This document shows, one piece after another, positions 34,358 to 43,500 of a stretch of DNA of 64,000 nucleotides (position 1 is the stretch's first letter; each line of letters begins with the position of its first letter). The position numbers and the translations under genes were made by a program. The stretch is from contig JAJEKV010000033.1 in assembly GCA_021234155.1 (NCBI GenBank), forward strand, positions 6,252,635 through 6,316,634, given 5' to 3'. This stretch comes from Isoetes taiwanensis (Eukaryota; Streptophyta; Lycopodiopsida; Isoetales; Isoetaceae). The notes below the pieces were generated by a model. It saw only the letters and a list, made by a program, of their open reading frames with translations, was not told the DNA's origin and did not search any database.

Positions 34358-35224
34358 TTACTGGCGTTCTCCCTTAATGTAGCTGGCCAGCTGCATGTCT
34401 TTCCTCATTAATGTTACTCTCTTGCCATGTACAGTGCAGGCTGTGGAATCTTCAAAGTGCTGCACCAGCTTCTGCTCGGTCGCTTCCTGTAACGCCAGCA
34501 GCATCTCGTCTGTCACCCTCATTTCGGTGTTGTACTCCTGTACGACTTCTCTGACTAATCGGGCGAACGGTGCACGGGGAATTAGGAAGCCGAAACTGCG
34601 CTGAAAATGCCGAATCTCTCGTAGTGCTCGTCTCTCGCTTTCCTTTCTGCTGGCTCTCCTCTTCGCTGGCTTCTTGGGAGGCTTGGGCTTCTCTGGCGGC
34701 GGCCTTAAAGTCTGCTTCTTCGATGGGCATCCACCTTCGACAATTCTGACCCTGTTCTCCTGGTAGTAGGAGTTGTAAGCCTCCCACTTCTTCATGTATA
34801 CGTTGTGCTCCTTCAGCTTCCTCTCGTAGACCTTGATAGGGTCTATCACATACGATTCCCGGGCAGGTCGCGGCGCTTTTTTCCTATCCCAAGTCGGGTA
34901 TTTCGGGGCTGCCTGCTCCTGCTCCGGCTGCTCCTGATCATGTGCTCCCTGTTCGTCACCTGGGGGCTTAGAAGAACTCCCACCTTCAACATTGGTGTTG
35001 AAGTCTTCATCTTCAGAGTCGCTTGAGGGCGGGGGCTGGTCGGCTGGCCGTTTCGTGATGACGACCTTAGGGTTGGGGGTCTTCTTCATTCTCCTCTGGG
35101 CTCCTCCACCTTCTTGCCCTTGAGCTTCTTCTTTTCCTCCGCCTCCTTCTCTTCCTGCTTCCTCTTCTTCTCGGCTCTTTTCTTTTCTCGGCGCCATTCT
35201 TTGGCCTCGTGCATTTGGATCCAC
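34358..35224 (-). CDS. Retrotransposon-encoded histone H3 (core domain ORF)
   Basis: The C-terminal 89 residues (200-288 from 35224; DNA 34627-34361) are a full histone H3 fold ending where H3 ends. ALREIR, then FQRSF (alpha-N); PFARLVREV (alpha-1); NTEMR (loop 1); LALQEATEQKLV and FEDS (alpha-2); C-x2-H-x-KRVTL, then KDMQLA (alpha-3); final GERQ. By eye, about half of the residues match canonical plant H3. Loop 1 has the canonical H3 length, not the longer loop of CENH3. In front is a lysine/proline-rich stretch (PKPPKKPAKRRASRKESERR), taking the place of the H3 tail near the core, and an acidic/disordered linker. The frame is open from 35224 but the likely entry is the ATG at 35089, which overlaps the stop of the upstream ORF as ATGA, or a -1 frameshift from that ORF. 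H3 pairs with H4 in nucleosomes; what this protein packages or targets is unknown. Confidence 0.93.
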   Translation of the reverse strand: MDPNARGQRMAPRKEKSREEEEAGREGGGGKEEAQGQEGGGAQRRMKKTPNPKVVITKRPADQPPPSSDSEDEDFNTNVEGGSSSKPPGDEQGAHDQEQPEQEQAAPKYPTWDRKKAPRPARESYVIDPIKVYERKLKEHNVYMKKWEAYNSYYQENRVRIVEGGCPSKKQTLRPPPEKPKPPKKPAKRRASRKESERRALREIRHFQRSFGFLIPRAPFARLVREVVQEYNTEMRVTDEMLLALQEATEQKLVQHFEDSTACTVHGKRVTLMRKDMQLASYIKGERQ

Positions 35225-35703
35225 GCCTCGAGCTGTTCTTCCTCGGTCGGCTCGGGGGTGGGCTCCTTCTTCTCTTCTTGCTCCTTTGCCTCCTCTTCTC
35301 GAATCCAGGCCTCGAGTTCTTCCTCCATGGTCGGCTCGAGAGTCGGCTGCCTCTGCTCTTCGCGAACCTTGGTTCTCCGCTCTCGCTCTGCTCCCTCCTC
35401 TTCCTGTATTTCCCGCTCTATCTGCTTGTATACTTCTTGGGTTTCTTCATTCATTGAACCCGGAGATCCAATGTCTTCTTCTTCAAGCACTTCAGTTGAT
35501 CCCTGGGATCCGTGCTCCTCTTGTGATCCCTGCTGGGATCCCTCCTCGTTACGCTCTTCGGACGCTGTTTCCTCGCTTGATGAAGGCTGGTCTCCCCTGG
35601 CGATAAGTCGCTCCCGAAGCATCTGCTGTATCAGGCTCGGATCTTGGGTGCTGGTCGATTCACCTAGTCGGAAAACTCGAGCGGTCTGTTTGGTTCTAGC
35701 CAT
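35086..35703 (-). CDS. H3-tail-mimic ORF (starts M-ARTKQTAR)
   Basis: The 205-residue frame begins MARTKQTARVFRLGES. Residues 2-9 equal positions 1-8 of histone H3, including Arg2, Thr3, Lys4 and Arg8, the sites read by PHD, WD40 and chromo-type proteins and written by H3K4 methylases. The rest is highly charged: Ser/Glu-rich to about residue 100, an imperfect repeat of a PTMEEELEAWI / PTEEEQLEAWI unit (about 124-140 and 152-168) and a Lys/Glu-rich end. The start lies about 104 nt below a TATAAATA box. The stop overlaps an ATG of the H3-core ORF (ATGA), and the two frames overlap for 139 nt in a -1 relation, so tail and core could be joined in one product or made as two proteins. The position directly in front of an H3 core makes chance resemblance very unlikely. 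Confidence 0.9.
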   Translation of the reverse strand: MARTKQTARVFRLGESTSTQDPSLIQQMLRERLIARGDQPSSSEETASEERNEEGSQQGSQEEHGSQGSTEVLEEEDIGSPGSMNEETQEVYKQIEREIQEEEGAERERRTKVREEQRQPTLEPTMEEELEAWIREEEAKEQEEKKEPTPEPTEEEQLEAWIQMHEAKEWRREKKRAEKKRKQEEKEAEEKKKLKGKKVEEPRGE

Positions 35704-35806
35704 GTCTTACGGTTCGTCGATCGGAGGTCGGGCGCCCAAAAATCGCCTTAAAAAGCGGGAGCAGATTTTCTAAGGAGGAAACGTACAAATGAGGGGGTTC
35801 TAGATC

Positions 35807-35814
35807 TATTTATA
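35807..35814 (-). promoter_or_regulatory. TATA box of cistron 1
   Basis: The minus strand reads TATAAATA about 104 nt upstream of the ARTKQTAR start codon. It matches the TATA box of cistron 2 in sequence, in distance to the start codon and in the GC-rich leader that follows. This suggests an internal promoter independent of the LTR. Confidence 0.7.
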
Positions 35815-35913
35815 GATGGCCAATTTTAGGTCAAATTTCAAGTTGCTCTATTTAATGTGCCAGGGCACCTATTGACTTAAAACGTATACTTATTTCAGAG
35901 TTTTCTAAGTACT

Positions 35914-35981
35914 GGTCTCACAATGCGCTGGAGGCCAGAACTAATAATTAGATCAAGCCTCTGGCGCGACGTGTGAGACAT
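35914..35981. promoter_or_regulatory. Palindrome module copy 2 (cistron 1, proximal)
   Basis: The arms are TGGTCTCACAATGCGCTGGAG and, on the far side, CTCTGGCGCGACGTGTGAGACA. This copy is more diverged in the centre than the other three. It lies about 100 bp upstream of the TATA box. Confidence 0.8.
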
Positions 35982-36124
35982 TGTACATTTTTGACTAAAT
36001 TAAGTGATTTCTAGGCATATTTCTAGGGGTGTAATATACCGATCTAGCTAGATCCTACCTTAAAACTTGATCTAACATGTTACCTGGTTAAAATTCATCA
36101 AGTATTAAGGTGATTATGGCCTAA

Positions 36125-36194
36125 TGTCTCGCACGTTGCGCCCAGGGCTCGACCTAAACTTTAGGTTTTGCTTCTGGCGCAACGTGTGAGACAT
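36125..36194. promoter_or_regulatory. Palindrome module copy 1 (cistron 1, distal)
   Basis: This is the best-kept copy. The 19-bp arms ATGTCTCGCACGTTGCGCC and GGCGCAACGTGTGAGACAT match with one difference, and an inner ACCTAAA-CT-TTTAGGT palindrome forms the tip. As RNA it would fold into a strong hairpin; as DNA it contains GGCGC cores reminiscent of E2F-type sites. Confidence 0.88.
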
Positions 36195-36382
36195 TCTTAC
36201 CTTTAGAGAGAATTGGCTCAACTTTTTAGTCTTTTTATGTTCCAATTCGCCTACTGTTACTAGCTTAGCATATACTACAAAAATGAGAAAAAAAATTCCC
36301 ACTTTTCGAGGTTTAAGGATCCTATCAAGTTAGTACTACTGGGAACATGGCCAGTGCTTTGCTCTTGGTCTCCAAGAACATT

Positions 36383-36394
36383 GCTCTGATACCA
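36383..36394 (-). promoter_or_regulatory. Primer-binding site of element A (tRNA-iMet)
   Basis: The minus strand reads TGGTATCAGAGC, the complement of the initiator-methionine tRNA 3' end, one nucleotide inside the LTR border at 36396. It fixes the orientation of element A and the position of its 5' LTR. Confidence 0.93.
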
Positions 36395-36395
36395 C

Positions 36396-36509
36396 TGTGA
36401 CGTCCCCTACTCATATACGGTGCACTCACCGTATACAAACAGGAGTTCATCCCCCATACCAGCTCCATACTGATACAGGGCCCTCCATGTATCACTGCAA
36501 CCTTGATGA
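36396..36509 (-). repeat. 5' LTR of element A, inner piece
   Basis: Corresponds to 26152-26265 of the complete LTR. It then breaks off into E1 sequence. The matching outer piece is at 46539-47213. The LTR segment equal to about 26266-27030 is missing between them. Confidence 0.9.
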
Positions 36510-36615
36510 TTGTATGATTGTCACTTTCTGTTGTATGAAATGGTTTGAGGCGAAAGCCATTAACTAGTGTAGGTAATGGAGTTCCATCTAATTCAGCCAG
36601 CTTGAAAACGCTGGG

Positions 36616-37971
36616 TTATACCACTTGAACAATTTGATAAGGGCCAAGCCAGCGAAACTTTAACTTGCCCAGAAAATTTTTGTAACGAGAGTCATAAAGA
36701 AGAATCAAATCGCCTTCTTTGAATGTTTTTATCTTAAGTCTTTTGTCATGCAATGATTTCTGCAACCGTTGTCCATGAAGAACACGAATATAAGCATCAC
36801 GCCTAAGTTCATCCAATTGTTCCAATTGATAAACCCTTTCTTTGAGTGCAGCAGGCGGATTATGGGTTGTAGCTAGTTGAAAACGGAGAGTTGGAAGAAT
36901 GTATTCAAAGGGCATGAGAGCTTCTTGACCATAAACCAATTTGAAAGGAGTGTGACCAGTAGCTATTTTGAAACAAGTATTGTAAGCCCAAAGAACAGTA
37001 GGAAGCTTGTTTTGCCAGTCAGTGCGAGAAGCGTCACAAATTTTCTTGAGAATTGTGACCAGAGTTTTGTTGGTGCTTTCAGCCAAACCGTTCCCTTGAG
37101 GATAGTAAGGTGTGCTCTTGTGATGATGGATCAGTAGATAATCCGTTAGCTCCTTTATGGTATGATTGATAAAATGGACACCTCGATCACTGACCAGCTC
37201 CGTGGGACAGCCAAAACACGTGATGATTTGCTGATAGATGACCTTGGCCGTGCTTGCTGCAGTGTTGTCTGGAAGTGCGCAAGCTTCCGCCCATTTGGTA
37301 GCGTAGTCAGTGAGAACCAGAATGTAGCGGGCACGAGTGTGCCGCGCAGGAGGATCAATGGGTCCCACAAAATCCATCCCCCATTTGCTGAAAGGAAGTG
37401 GCGTGGCGACCGGCGTCAATGGAAGAGCGTCACGGGCCGTGGATCTTCCTACACGCTGACAAACATCACACGTGCGGGCGTGGGCGTGAGCGTCTTTGAA
37501 GAGCGTGGGCCAAAAATAACCTGCAAGAAGGATTTTTGCGTGCGTGGTGTCACCATGAAAATGACCACCACCGAGCCCTTCATGGGCTTCTCGGACAATA
37601 TCACGGGACCTCATGAGGGAGAACACGGCGTCGAAGGGCGGTATCCTTGCCCTTTTGTAAAGATGGCCTGCAACCATGGTGTAGTCCACGGACCTCGCGG
37701 AGAAATTGGTGTCGGCGGGATTGGCGCTTAGGCTGGAGAGAGGCGTGGCGTCCTCACGGTGAGAGATCTTGTTGAAAGTTGTGGAACCAATGTGGCCGTT
37801 AAGCGTGCGACCGAAAAAGAGTTGAGCGTCGGGGAAAGGCGTCCGAGACTCCCGTGGAGAGATCATCTGTGTGGATGCGTGAAAGATAATCCGGGACAAC
37901 ATGAGATTTGCCTGCCTTGTGAACAATTTCAAAAGGTGCAAATTCTTGCAGAAGGAGAACCCAACGAGCAA
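36616..37971 (-). CDS. E1 integrase
   Basis: Contains a HHCC zinc head (EAHEGLGGGHFH...CDVCQ) and a DDE core with WGMDFVGPI, VSDRGVHF and GLAESTNK supplying Asp, Asp and Glu. A C-terminal domain with GDLILLYDSRYKNFLGKLKF and a RWLGPYQIV (GPY/F-type) motif follows, then a stop at 36616. A few more family-like residues (PSVFKLAELDG) follow the stop. Most of the domain is intact, but the polyprotein upstream is broken. Confidence 0.9.
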   Translation of the reverse strand: MLVGFSFCKNLHLLKLFTRQANLMLSRIIFHASTQMISPRESRTPFPDAQLFFGRTLNGHIGSTTFNKISHREDATPLSSLSANPADTNFSARSVDYTMVAGHLYKRARIPPFDAVFSLMRSRDIVREAHEGLGGGHFHGDTTHAKILLAGYFWPTLFKDAHAHARTCDVCQRVGRSTARDALPLTPVATPLPFSKWGMDFVGPIDPPARHTRARYILVLTDYATKWAEACALPDNTAASTAKVIYQQIITCFGCPTELVSDRGVHFINHTIKELTDYLLIHHHKSTPYYPQGNGLAESTNKTLVTILKKICDASRTDWQNKLPTVLWAYNTCFKIATGHTPFKLVYGQEALMPFEYILPTLRFQLATTHNPPAALKERVYQLEQLDELRRDAYIRVLHGQRLQKSLHDKRLKIKTFKEGDLILLYDSRYKNFLGKLKFRWLGPYQIVQVV

Positions 37972-38438
37972 TGCGGCCCGTGGGCGTGGATTTGTTGATC
38001 AAATAAAGGAGTGCTTGGTGGTCAACAAAGAATTTGATCTGACTGCTTAAAAGATAGTGATGGAAGCGTTGGACACAGAAAATTAAACCCAAGGCTTCAC
38101 GCTCTGTGGCAGAGTAGTTGCGCTCAGCAGGATTGAGTTTTCTGCTGGCATATCGGTTTGGTTTGTCAGTGTGCGCATCATATTCTTGAGAAAGTTGTCT
38201 TGAGTTGATCAGATTCTTTGATTGAGATCTGATTGTAGCCAGAAAAACCATCCATGAAGGAGTACATCTCATGTCCAGCGACCTCTTCCAGAACCTGGTC
38301 TGTGAAGGGAAGTGGAAAATGATCATCCGCGGCCTGATTTAGTTTCCGGTAGTCCACGCAAACACGGATCTTTCCATTGTGTTTGAGTGCAATGACAATG
38401 GGGCTCACCCATTCAGAATGTTTGACCTCATAGATCAA
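37799..38438 (-). pseudogene. E1 reverse transcriptase (partial) and RNase H
   Basis: 38438-38178 holds the fingers/palm start (SEWVSPIVIALKHNGKIRVC, then VDYRKLNQ; MDGFSGYNQI). About 38215 the frame jumps directly to RNase H-like SQEYDAHTDKPNRYASRKLN and FFVDHQALLYL. The part with the YxDD active site and the thumb is missing, so a deletion of several hundred bases removed catalytic function. Confidence 0.85.
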
Positions 38439-38513
38439 ACCTGCAGCAAGGAGTTTGTCAATTTCTGCCTTGACGCGATCACGGTAATTGGGGTTGAGCC
38501 GGTACTGTCGTTG

Positions 38514-40784
38514 CTATACTGGACGTGCATCGGATTTGGTAGGAATGGTGAGTTCCCCCAAGGTTTTGTTGACTCCCCGAAGGTCTCTGTAGCTCCAGGC
38601 AAAAATGTGTTTGAACTTTTTGAAGAGCGTGACGGCCCTGTTACGATAGGGTGTCGGAAGATTGGCAGCAATGCGGACAGGCTGATTGTTGCCCACGTCC
38701 ACAATCTCGACTTCAGGAGTTTGAATATGTGGGATGACTTCCGTGTCTTTGACAATATGAGCAGGAGGTTGAAGCATGACAGGATGAGTGGCGCTCTGCG
38801 TGGTAAAAAAGAGAGGTTGCTGATTGTCATCAAGCAAAGGTTGCTTCATGACAGCGTGTACATCAATAGGATCTGGAGGAAGTTCTGCATCTGAAAAGTG
38901 ATCAACACGTTGGATGCGATTGCAAGGAGCCAGGTAGGGGTCAAGCAAGGCAGCCACAGCTTGGTCCTGATCAAGCGTCATTTCTCCCCAAGGATCAGCA
39001 TATTCGGGGTAGGATGACAGAGGCCGACTCGCAGGTGGAGCCTGAACTTGATAGATATTCTGGGCATCCTCAGAATCAGTGTCGGAGAGAGAGGGTTCAG
39101 CATTATCAACCGAAATGATCTTACCGGTTTCCAAGTCCATAGTGGCATTGAGGTGACCATCTGTGATGACTAACTGATCCGTGGCCCAATAATGGATACT
39201 CTTGGCCTGGCGGAGGAAAGGTCTGCCAACCAACATTTCATAATCACCTGGATCTTCTCCATCCTTCCAAACACCAAATTCTAAGGGGAATCGGAGATCA
39301 CCAATGTTGATGTGAAGAAGAGGGGTGACGCCTTGAGGTCGCGTGATATGGCCATTAGCCAATTTGATGTCATATGGGGCACGATAGAGTTGTTTGATGC
39401 CCATTTGTTTGCGGAGTTTGTCCGTAATGAGATTGACAGCGCTACCTCCGTCAATTTGAACATGATTGACTTGTTGATTGCCCACCGTGGCATGTACCGT
39501 GGGTGTAGAGGTAGCGACAGCCCCAACCAAAACGGTCGGGAGTGGTAACTGGTCCTTGAGAGCAGGACATAGTTTCAAAATTGTTGCCAGACTTAAGGGA
39601 ATTTTGATTTTTGCCAGCTCCTCTTGGAGTTCCAGAGGCACATGAGAAAAAGGATCTGCTGGATCCACGGGTGCTGGAGTGCGTGGTAATGAAGCAACAA
39701 CTTCTTTGAGAAGGTCAACCTCGGCAGCAATATTCGGATATGTCTGAGAGCGTGGAGGTTGAGATGTGGAAGGTGCATCTTGTCTTTGTTGAGCTCTGGT
39801 GGTGGCATGAACATTAGCCAACGTGCGGCCTTCAGCAGCTTGCATGAGGTTCAAAATGCTTTGGCGTACTTTAGGCATGACATGAGGCATGAGTTTTTCC
39901 AAGTTAGGTGCAAAGTGAACCTTTTTGTCCTCTTCATGAGGGATTGTGTCCACTGCAAAGGCAGGTTGCGTGCCATTAGGAATAATGGTTAAGGGACGTG
40001 ACGCCCTGGTCTGGCATGAAACCAAACCAACCCAATTGGACGGCTGGACTAGAGGATTAAGAGCCTGAAAAATTTCTTCCTGGGCTTGTTGATCCAGCTG
40101 AGGTTGATTGGCAGGAGCTGGTTGATAGCGTGATTGCTGAGGCGCGCGAGGTGGCTTCCGAAGAACGGGACGCGGGCCTTGTTTGCCATTGGCAATCCAA
40201 AGTTGGTAAGCCGTGAGGCGGACCGAGGTGGTTTGATTGGTGCCAGGAAGTTGCACCTGAACTTGTGGAAGTTGAGGACATACCGTGGTTGTATGACCCC
40301 ATTCGTGACAGTGATAACACTGAGCTTTAGAAGGATCAAAAGGGGGGCGTGTGTTAGGTCCCCGTTGTTGCTCCTGTTGTTGATAGAGTTGATTGGGTTG
40401 AGCCTGCAGTGGTTGCGGCTGATATGGCGATTGTTGCTGAGGTGTTGTTTGCACTTGATAAACCAGTTTGTTGCGGAATGGTGTAGGATGAGTGCGCGTG
40501 CACTCTTCCGTGGCATGATTGCACATGTTGCATCTTTTACAATGAGGCGGGCCACTGGTGGAGTTGCACTCATTTGCCAAGTGGCCTTGATATTTGCAGA
40601 TATGGCACCAGATCTGACTGTGCTGCTGAGTGGCGTGTTGAGGTTGGACAGCAGTCTGTGGAACCATGACTGGTGGAATGAAAGGGAGCTCCTGGAGAGC
40701 CACGCCACGGGAGGAAACATTGACTGAGTGATTGACAAGGTCGATAGCCTGCTCCAAAGTCTTCGGGCGCAGGTATTCAGTCAT
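38514..40784 (-). pseudogene. E1 gag C-terminus, protease and linker
   Basis: This 756-codon frame has three zinc knuckles (CHICKYQGHLANEC, CKRCNMCNHATEEC, CYHCHEWGHTTTVC), a Gln/Pro-rich linker and a retropepsin with VQIDGGSAVNLI, and leads into the start of the reverse transcriptase (FAWSYRDLRGV). Three knuckles are more than the usual one or two of Ty3 gag. A TGA at about 40785 separates it from the gag core, which continues in the same frame upstream. Confidence 0.88.
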
Positions 40785-40787
40785 GAG

Positions 40788-41800
40788 TCAGATAGCTGGA
40801 GGAAGTCCTTGGAGAAACCAGACCAAGATCTGGCTCTGGGTCGGGTACTCCTTGAGTTTGCTGAGCAGGATGTGAAGTCGATCTGCAAAATCCCTGGCGG
40901 ACTCCGTGGGCTCTTGTTGAAGGTCATTGAGTTGCTTGAGATGAAGTTGATCATCATCCGTGGTTCCATAGTGAAAAGCAGTTTTCATTTCTGACCAATC
41001 TTGTTTCCAGTGGCTTTTTTGGACATAAGCCATTGATGAGGAGAGCCACGCAGTGTGGTGGAAAAGATATGGAATTTCAGTTGAGGTTGGGCATGACCAT
41101 TTAGGACAGCCAGAGCCTCAAATTCTTCCATGTGGGCCTGAGCACTTTGGTCTAATGGTTTGCCTTTCGTGTTGCCAAAGGTGGGATAAGTCAACTTAAG
41201 GGTCTGAAAGGTAGAGGTGAAAGTGCTTGGCTGGACAGGAACTGGATAGGGATTATATTGAGGTGGAGTTGGAGGTGGCATGGAGCCTGAAAGACCCGGA
41301 TGAAGGGGTTGCTGAGGTGGAGGTACTGGAGGTGCCTGATCATTGGTTTTGAGGTCTGTAAGGTTGTAAACAGGAAGAGCGGTAGGAAATGTAGGGAAGG
41401 GAAATTCCTGGGGAGGAGCAAAAGAGACTTGTGGATATCCCTGTCCACCCGTAGGAGATGATGGTTGTGAAGGCAGAGGCGTATGGCCAGAAGAATGATG
41501 GATATAGGCATGTTCGGGGGTCTGAAAGTAAGGTTTAGAAGGTTGAGCCTGATAGGGCTCCTGATAGTGATGAGGTGACTGAGGCTGTGAGCAATGTTTG
41601 CACGCTTGAGGCGGAGAACTGGGACGAGACATGACACGAGGGGTGGGTGGCGCCGACTGAGCCCTAGACCGAATGTGGCCTCCCTCAATGTCATAAGCAG
41701 ATCCATACATGTCGCGAACATCTTCCCTTCTATTATGGCGCTCCAAGCGAGACGTCGTCTGGGAAAGGAGTTCTTCTGGCGTGAAGTTTCGGACAGACAT
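40788..41800 (-). pseudogene. E1 gag N-terminus and core
   Basis: Starts MSVRNFTPEELLSQ at 41800, 28 nt below the primer site. It has a long Pro/Gln/Ser region followed by a retrotransposon gag core (LTYPTFGNTKGKPLDQ...HIFSTTLRG, ESARDFADRLHILL). A frameshift occurs at an A6 run near 41017, where the E0 copy has CAACAAAA instead. The frame then continues to a stop at about 40785. Confidence 0.85.
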
Positions 41801-41828
41801 GGCGACAGAAGAAAGGAAAATCGAATCA

Positions 41829-41847
41829 GACCCGGCAGCGGCGACAG
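41829..41847 (-). promoter_or_regulatory. Primer-binding site of E1 (tRNA-Asp type)
   Basis: The minus strand reads TGTCGCCGCTGCCGGGTCTG next to the LTR end. It resembles the TGGCGCCGTTGCCGGGGA site used by many plant Ty3 elements (tRNA-Asp). Two or three mismatches are present. Confidence 0.7.
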
Positions 41848-42431
41848 TGTTTGGGGTCTGGGTTCGGGAACTCCTGCAAGACAGCCCTCTGTGAAGACCC
41901 TTGGATCTAACAGGAGAATCCGGGGACTATGTCACGCGGGATTTGCAAGGAAAACAAGGGAAAGGGAAAAGAAAACAAAGAACAATGAGACAACAATGAT
42001 AAGCTTCCTTGATATCAATGATGATGATACATGAGCTCTCGCAACCGAGAGAAAACTGAAGTGAGACAAGACTCAAAACTCATCTAAAACTCATGTGCTA
42101 GCTCTACTCATATATATAGTACAATGGCCTTTGGCCCAATATAGACACTCTGACTGATTTCGGTGCCGACTCCTGGAAGGAGGCCTGATTTGCAGGAATG
42201 CTGGCGGTGCCTCTTGAAAAGCCTGAAATCACGCTGACGCGGGCCGTGACGGGCCGTTACTTGTCTGAGCGCCGCCTCTTGTTGACGCCAGGCGTGGTCT
42301 TTGTCTGCGTAGTCTGCTTGGTCTTCTGCTGAGCCTTTGACGACTGACCCGCGCCTGATTGTGGATCCTTGCTCTTGACTTGGTCCGTCGTATGCATGAA
42401 TAGTCCTGTACCAGGAGGCACAGGACTAACA
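41848..42431 (-). repeat. 5' LTR of E1
   Basis: 584 bp, with TGTT...AACA ends, nearly identical to 2588-3170. A TATATATAGTAC sequence near 42111 could be its TATA region. Confidence 0.9.
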
Positions 42432-42436
42432 AATAT

Positions 42437-42470
42437 CTTCTTCTTCTTCTTCTTCTTCTTCTTCTTCCTC
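42437..42470. repeat. (TTC)n microsatellite
   Basis: About eleven TTC units. On the minus strand they encode a run of glutamates at the end of the element C open frame next to the E1 junction. Confidence 0.9.
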
Positions 42471-42471
42471 A

Positions 42472-43485
42472 CATTCTTTCTCCACTTCAACTTGGTTAAC
42501 ATCTATAACACCCATGAAATTTAGAATTGTATCCTCCAAATCTACAACCGCGTCATCATAAACTCCGTACACACCTTCTTCTTTCAAGGTCATATCCTCT
42601 TGTGGCTCACTAGAGGATGCTACATTCGCATATGCACTATCTGCATTATAATCAGGATCATCGTCATCACTACTTTCGCTATCATCGTCACTGGAATCAG
42701 ATTCTACTTCAAATTGTGCAACAGCTTTTGGCATTTCACTCACTGTAATTTCCACCCTATTATTACCATCACCAATAACTAAAATCCCTCTATGCCAATC
42801 GTGTATTGCTCTGGCCTGCAACAACCATGGTCGGCCTAATAATAATGGATAAGAAGGTGGTAGCTTTCAGAACTACATAATCCACATAGAACACAAGATT
42901 TGCAATCATGGTTTTTACACCGGTAATCATGCCTAAAAGTTTTACTCGTCTCTGATCAGCCATCCTTACTCTAAAATAAACAGGAGAAGGTGCAGTTAGG
43001 TCTAATCTTCGAAGAGTTTCTTCTGGCATAATGTTAACCCCAGATCCGTTGTCAATCACAGCAGAATCTAGCCCTAAATCCCCTATAACAACATGCACAG
43101 ATGGCGATTTCATATCAAACAAAGAGGGCCATATGGAATTAACAGATACGTCCTTTTGCAATCGTAGAGCCGCAGCCACTTCCTTTCTACATGGAGGGGA
43201 TAAAGACAACAGATGTGCAAAAGTGATAGTGGGTCTAATATTGCCTAAATCAGCCAATATATCATAAGTAGGCATGTCTTTAGAAAGTTTCAGAATTTTC
43301 TTGTATTTCCTTCTACTCCTTGGTTTCCTAAGTTGCTCTCCAGACTCTTTCTCATTTGGCAAAGAGGAGTTTCCTGCATCCATAATGCCTTTAAGTTCTT
43401 TAAATGTGGGTGTGTCATGCAAAGTCTCTTGGGGTGTGTTTTGGGTGTCACCCAATCCTAAGAATTCGGGCTTTTCAAATCTCAC
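42472..43485 (-). pseudogene. Element C protease region
   Basis: 43485-42790 carries a retropepsin with the active site AVIDNGSGVNIMPEETL, preceded by a Lys/Arg-rich linker. A small frame change near 42870 leads to ARAIHDWHRGILVIGDGNNR (42824-42472), which continues the protease-RT spacer and ends in an Asp/Glu-rich stretch. The NGSGVN form of the active site sets it apart from E1 (DGGSAVN) and A (DSGSSHN), so three Ty3 lineages are stacked here. Confidence 0.8.
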
Positions 43486-43500
43486 ACGTCTACTCCTTCT

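Larger units (their letters stand above)
36510..42431 (-). mobile_element. Ty3/gypsy element E1, 3'-truncated
   Basis: Sister copy of E0. It has its 5' LTR (41848-42431), a tRNA-Asp-type primer site, gag, protease, a partial reverse transcriptase, RNase H and integrase. The 3' LTR is gone: the element breaks off a few residues after the integrase C-terminus at 36510 and joins the LTR of element A. On the right it is joined to element C, so it inserted into C, and a later deletion removed its left LTR together with pol of C and part of the A LTR. Confidence 0.88.

Noticed and set aside
34358-34630. Reading the H3 fold as a centromeric CENH3
   Set aside because: Loop 1 has canonical H3 length and the upstream ORF starts with the canonical ARTKQTAR tip. 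CENH3 proteins usually have a longer loop 1 and a different tail.
40134-40727. Plus-strand ORF of 197 codons
   Set aside because: Antisense shadow of the zinc-knuckle gag frame of E1. The same holds for 30062-30607 and 31401-31937 opposite the gag-pol of element A.
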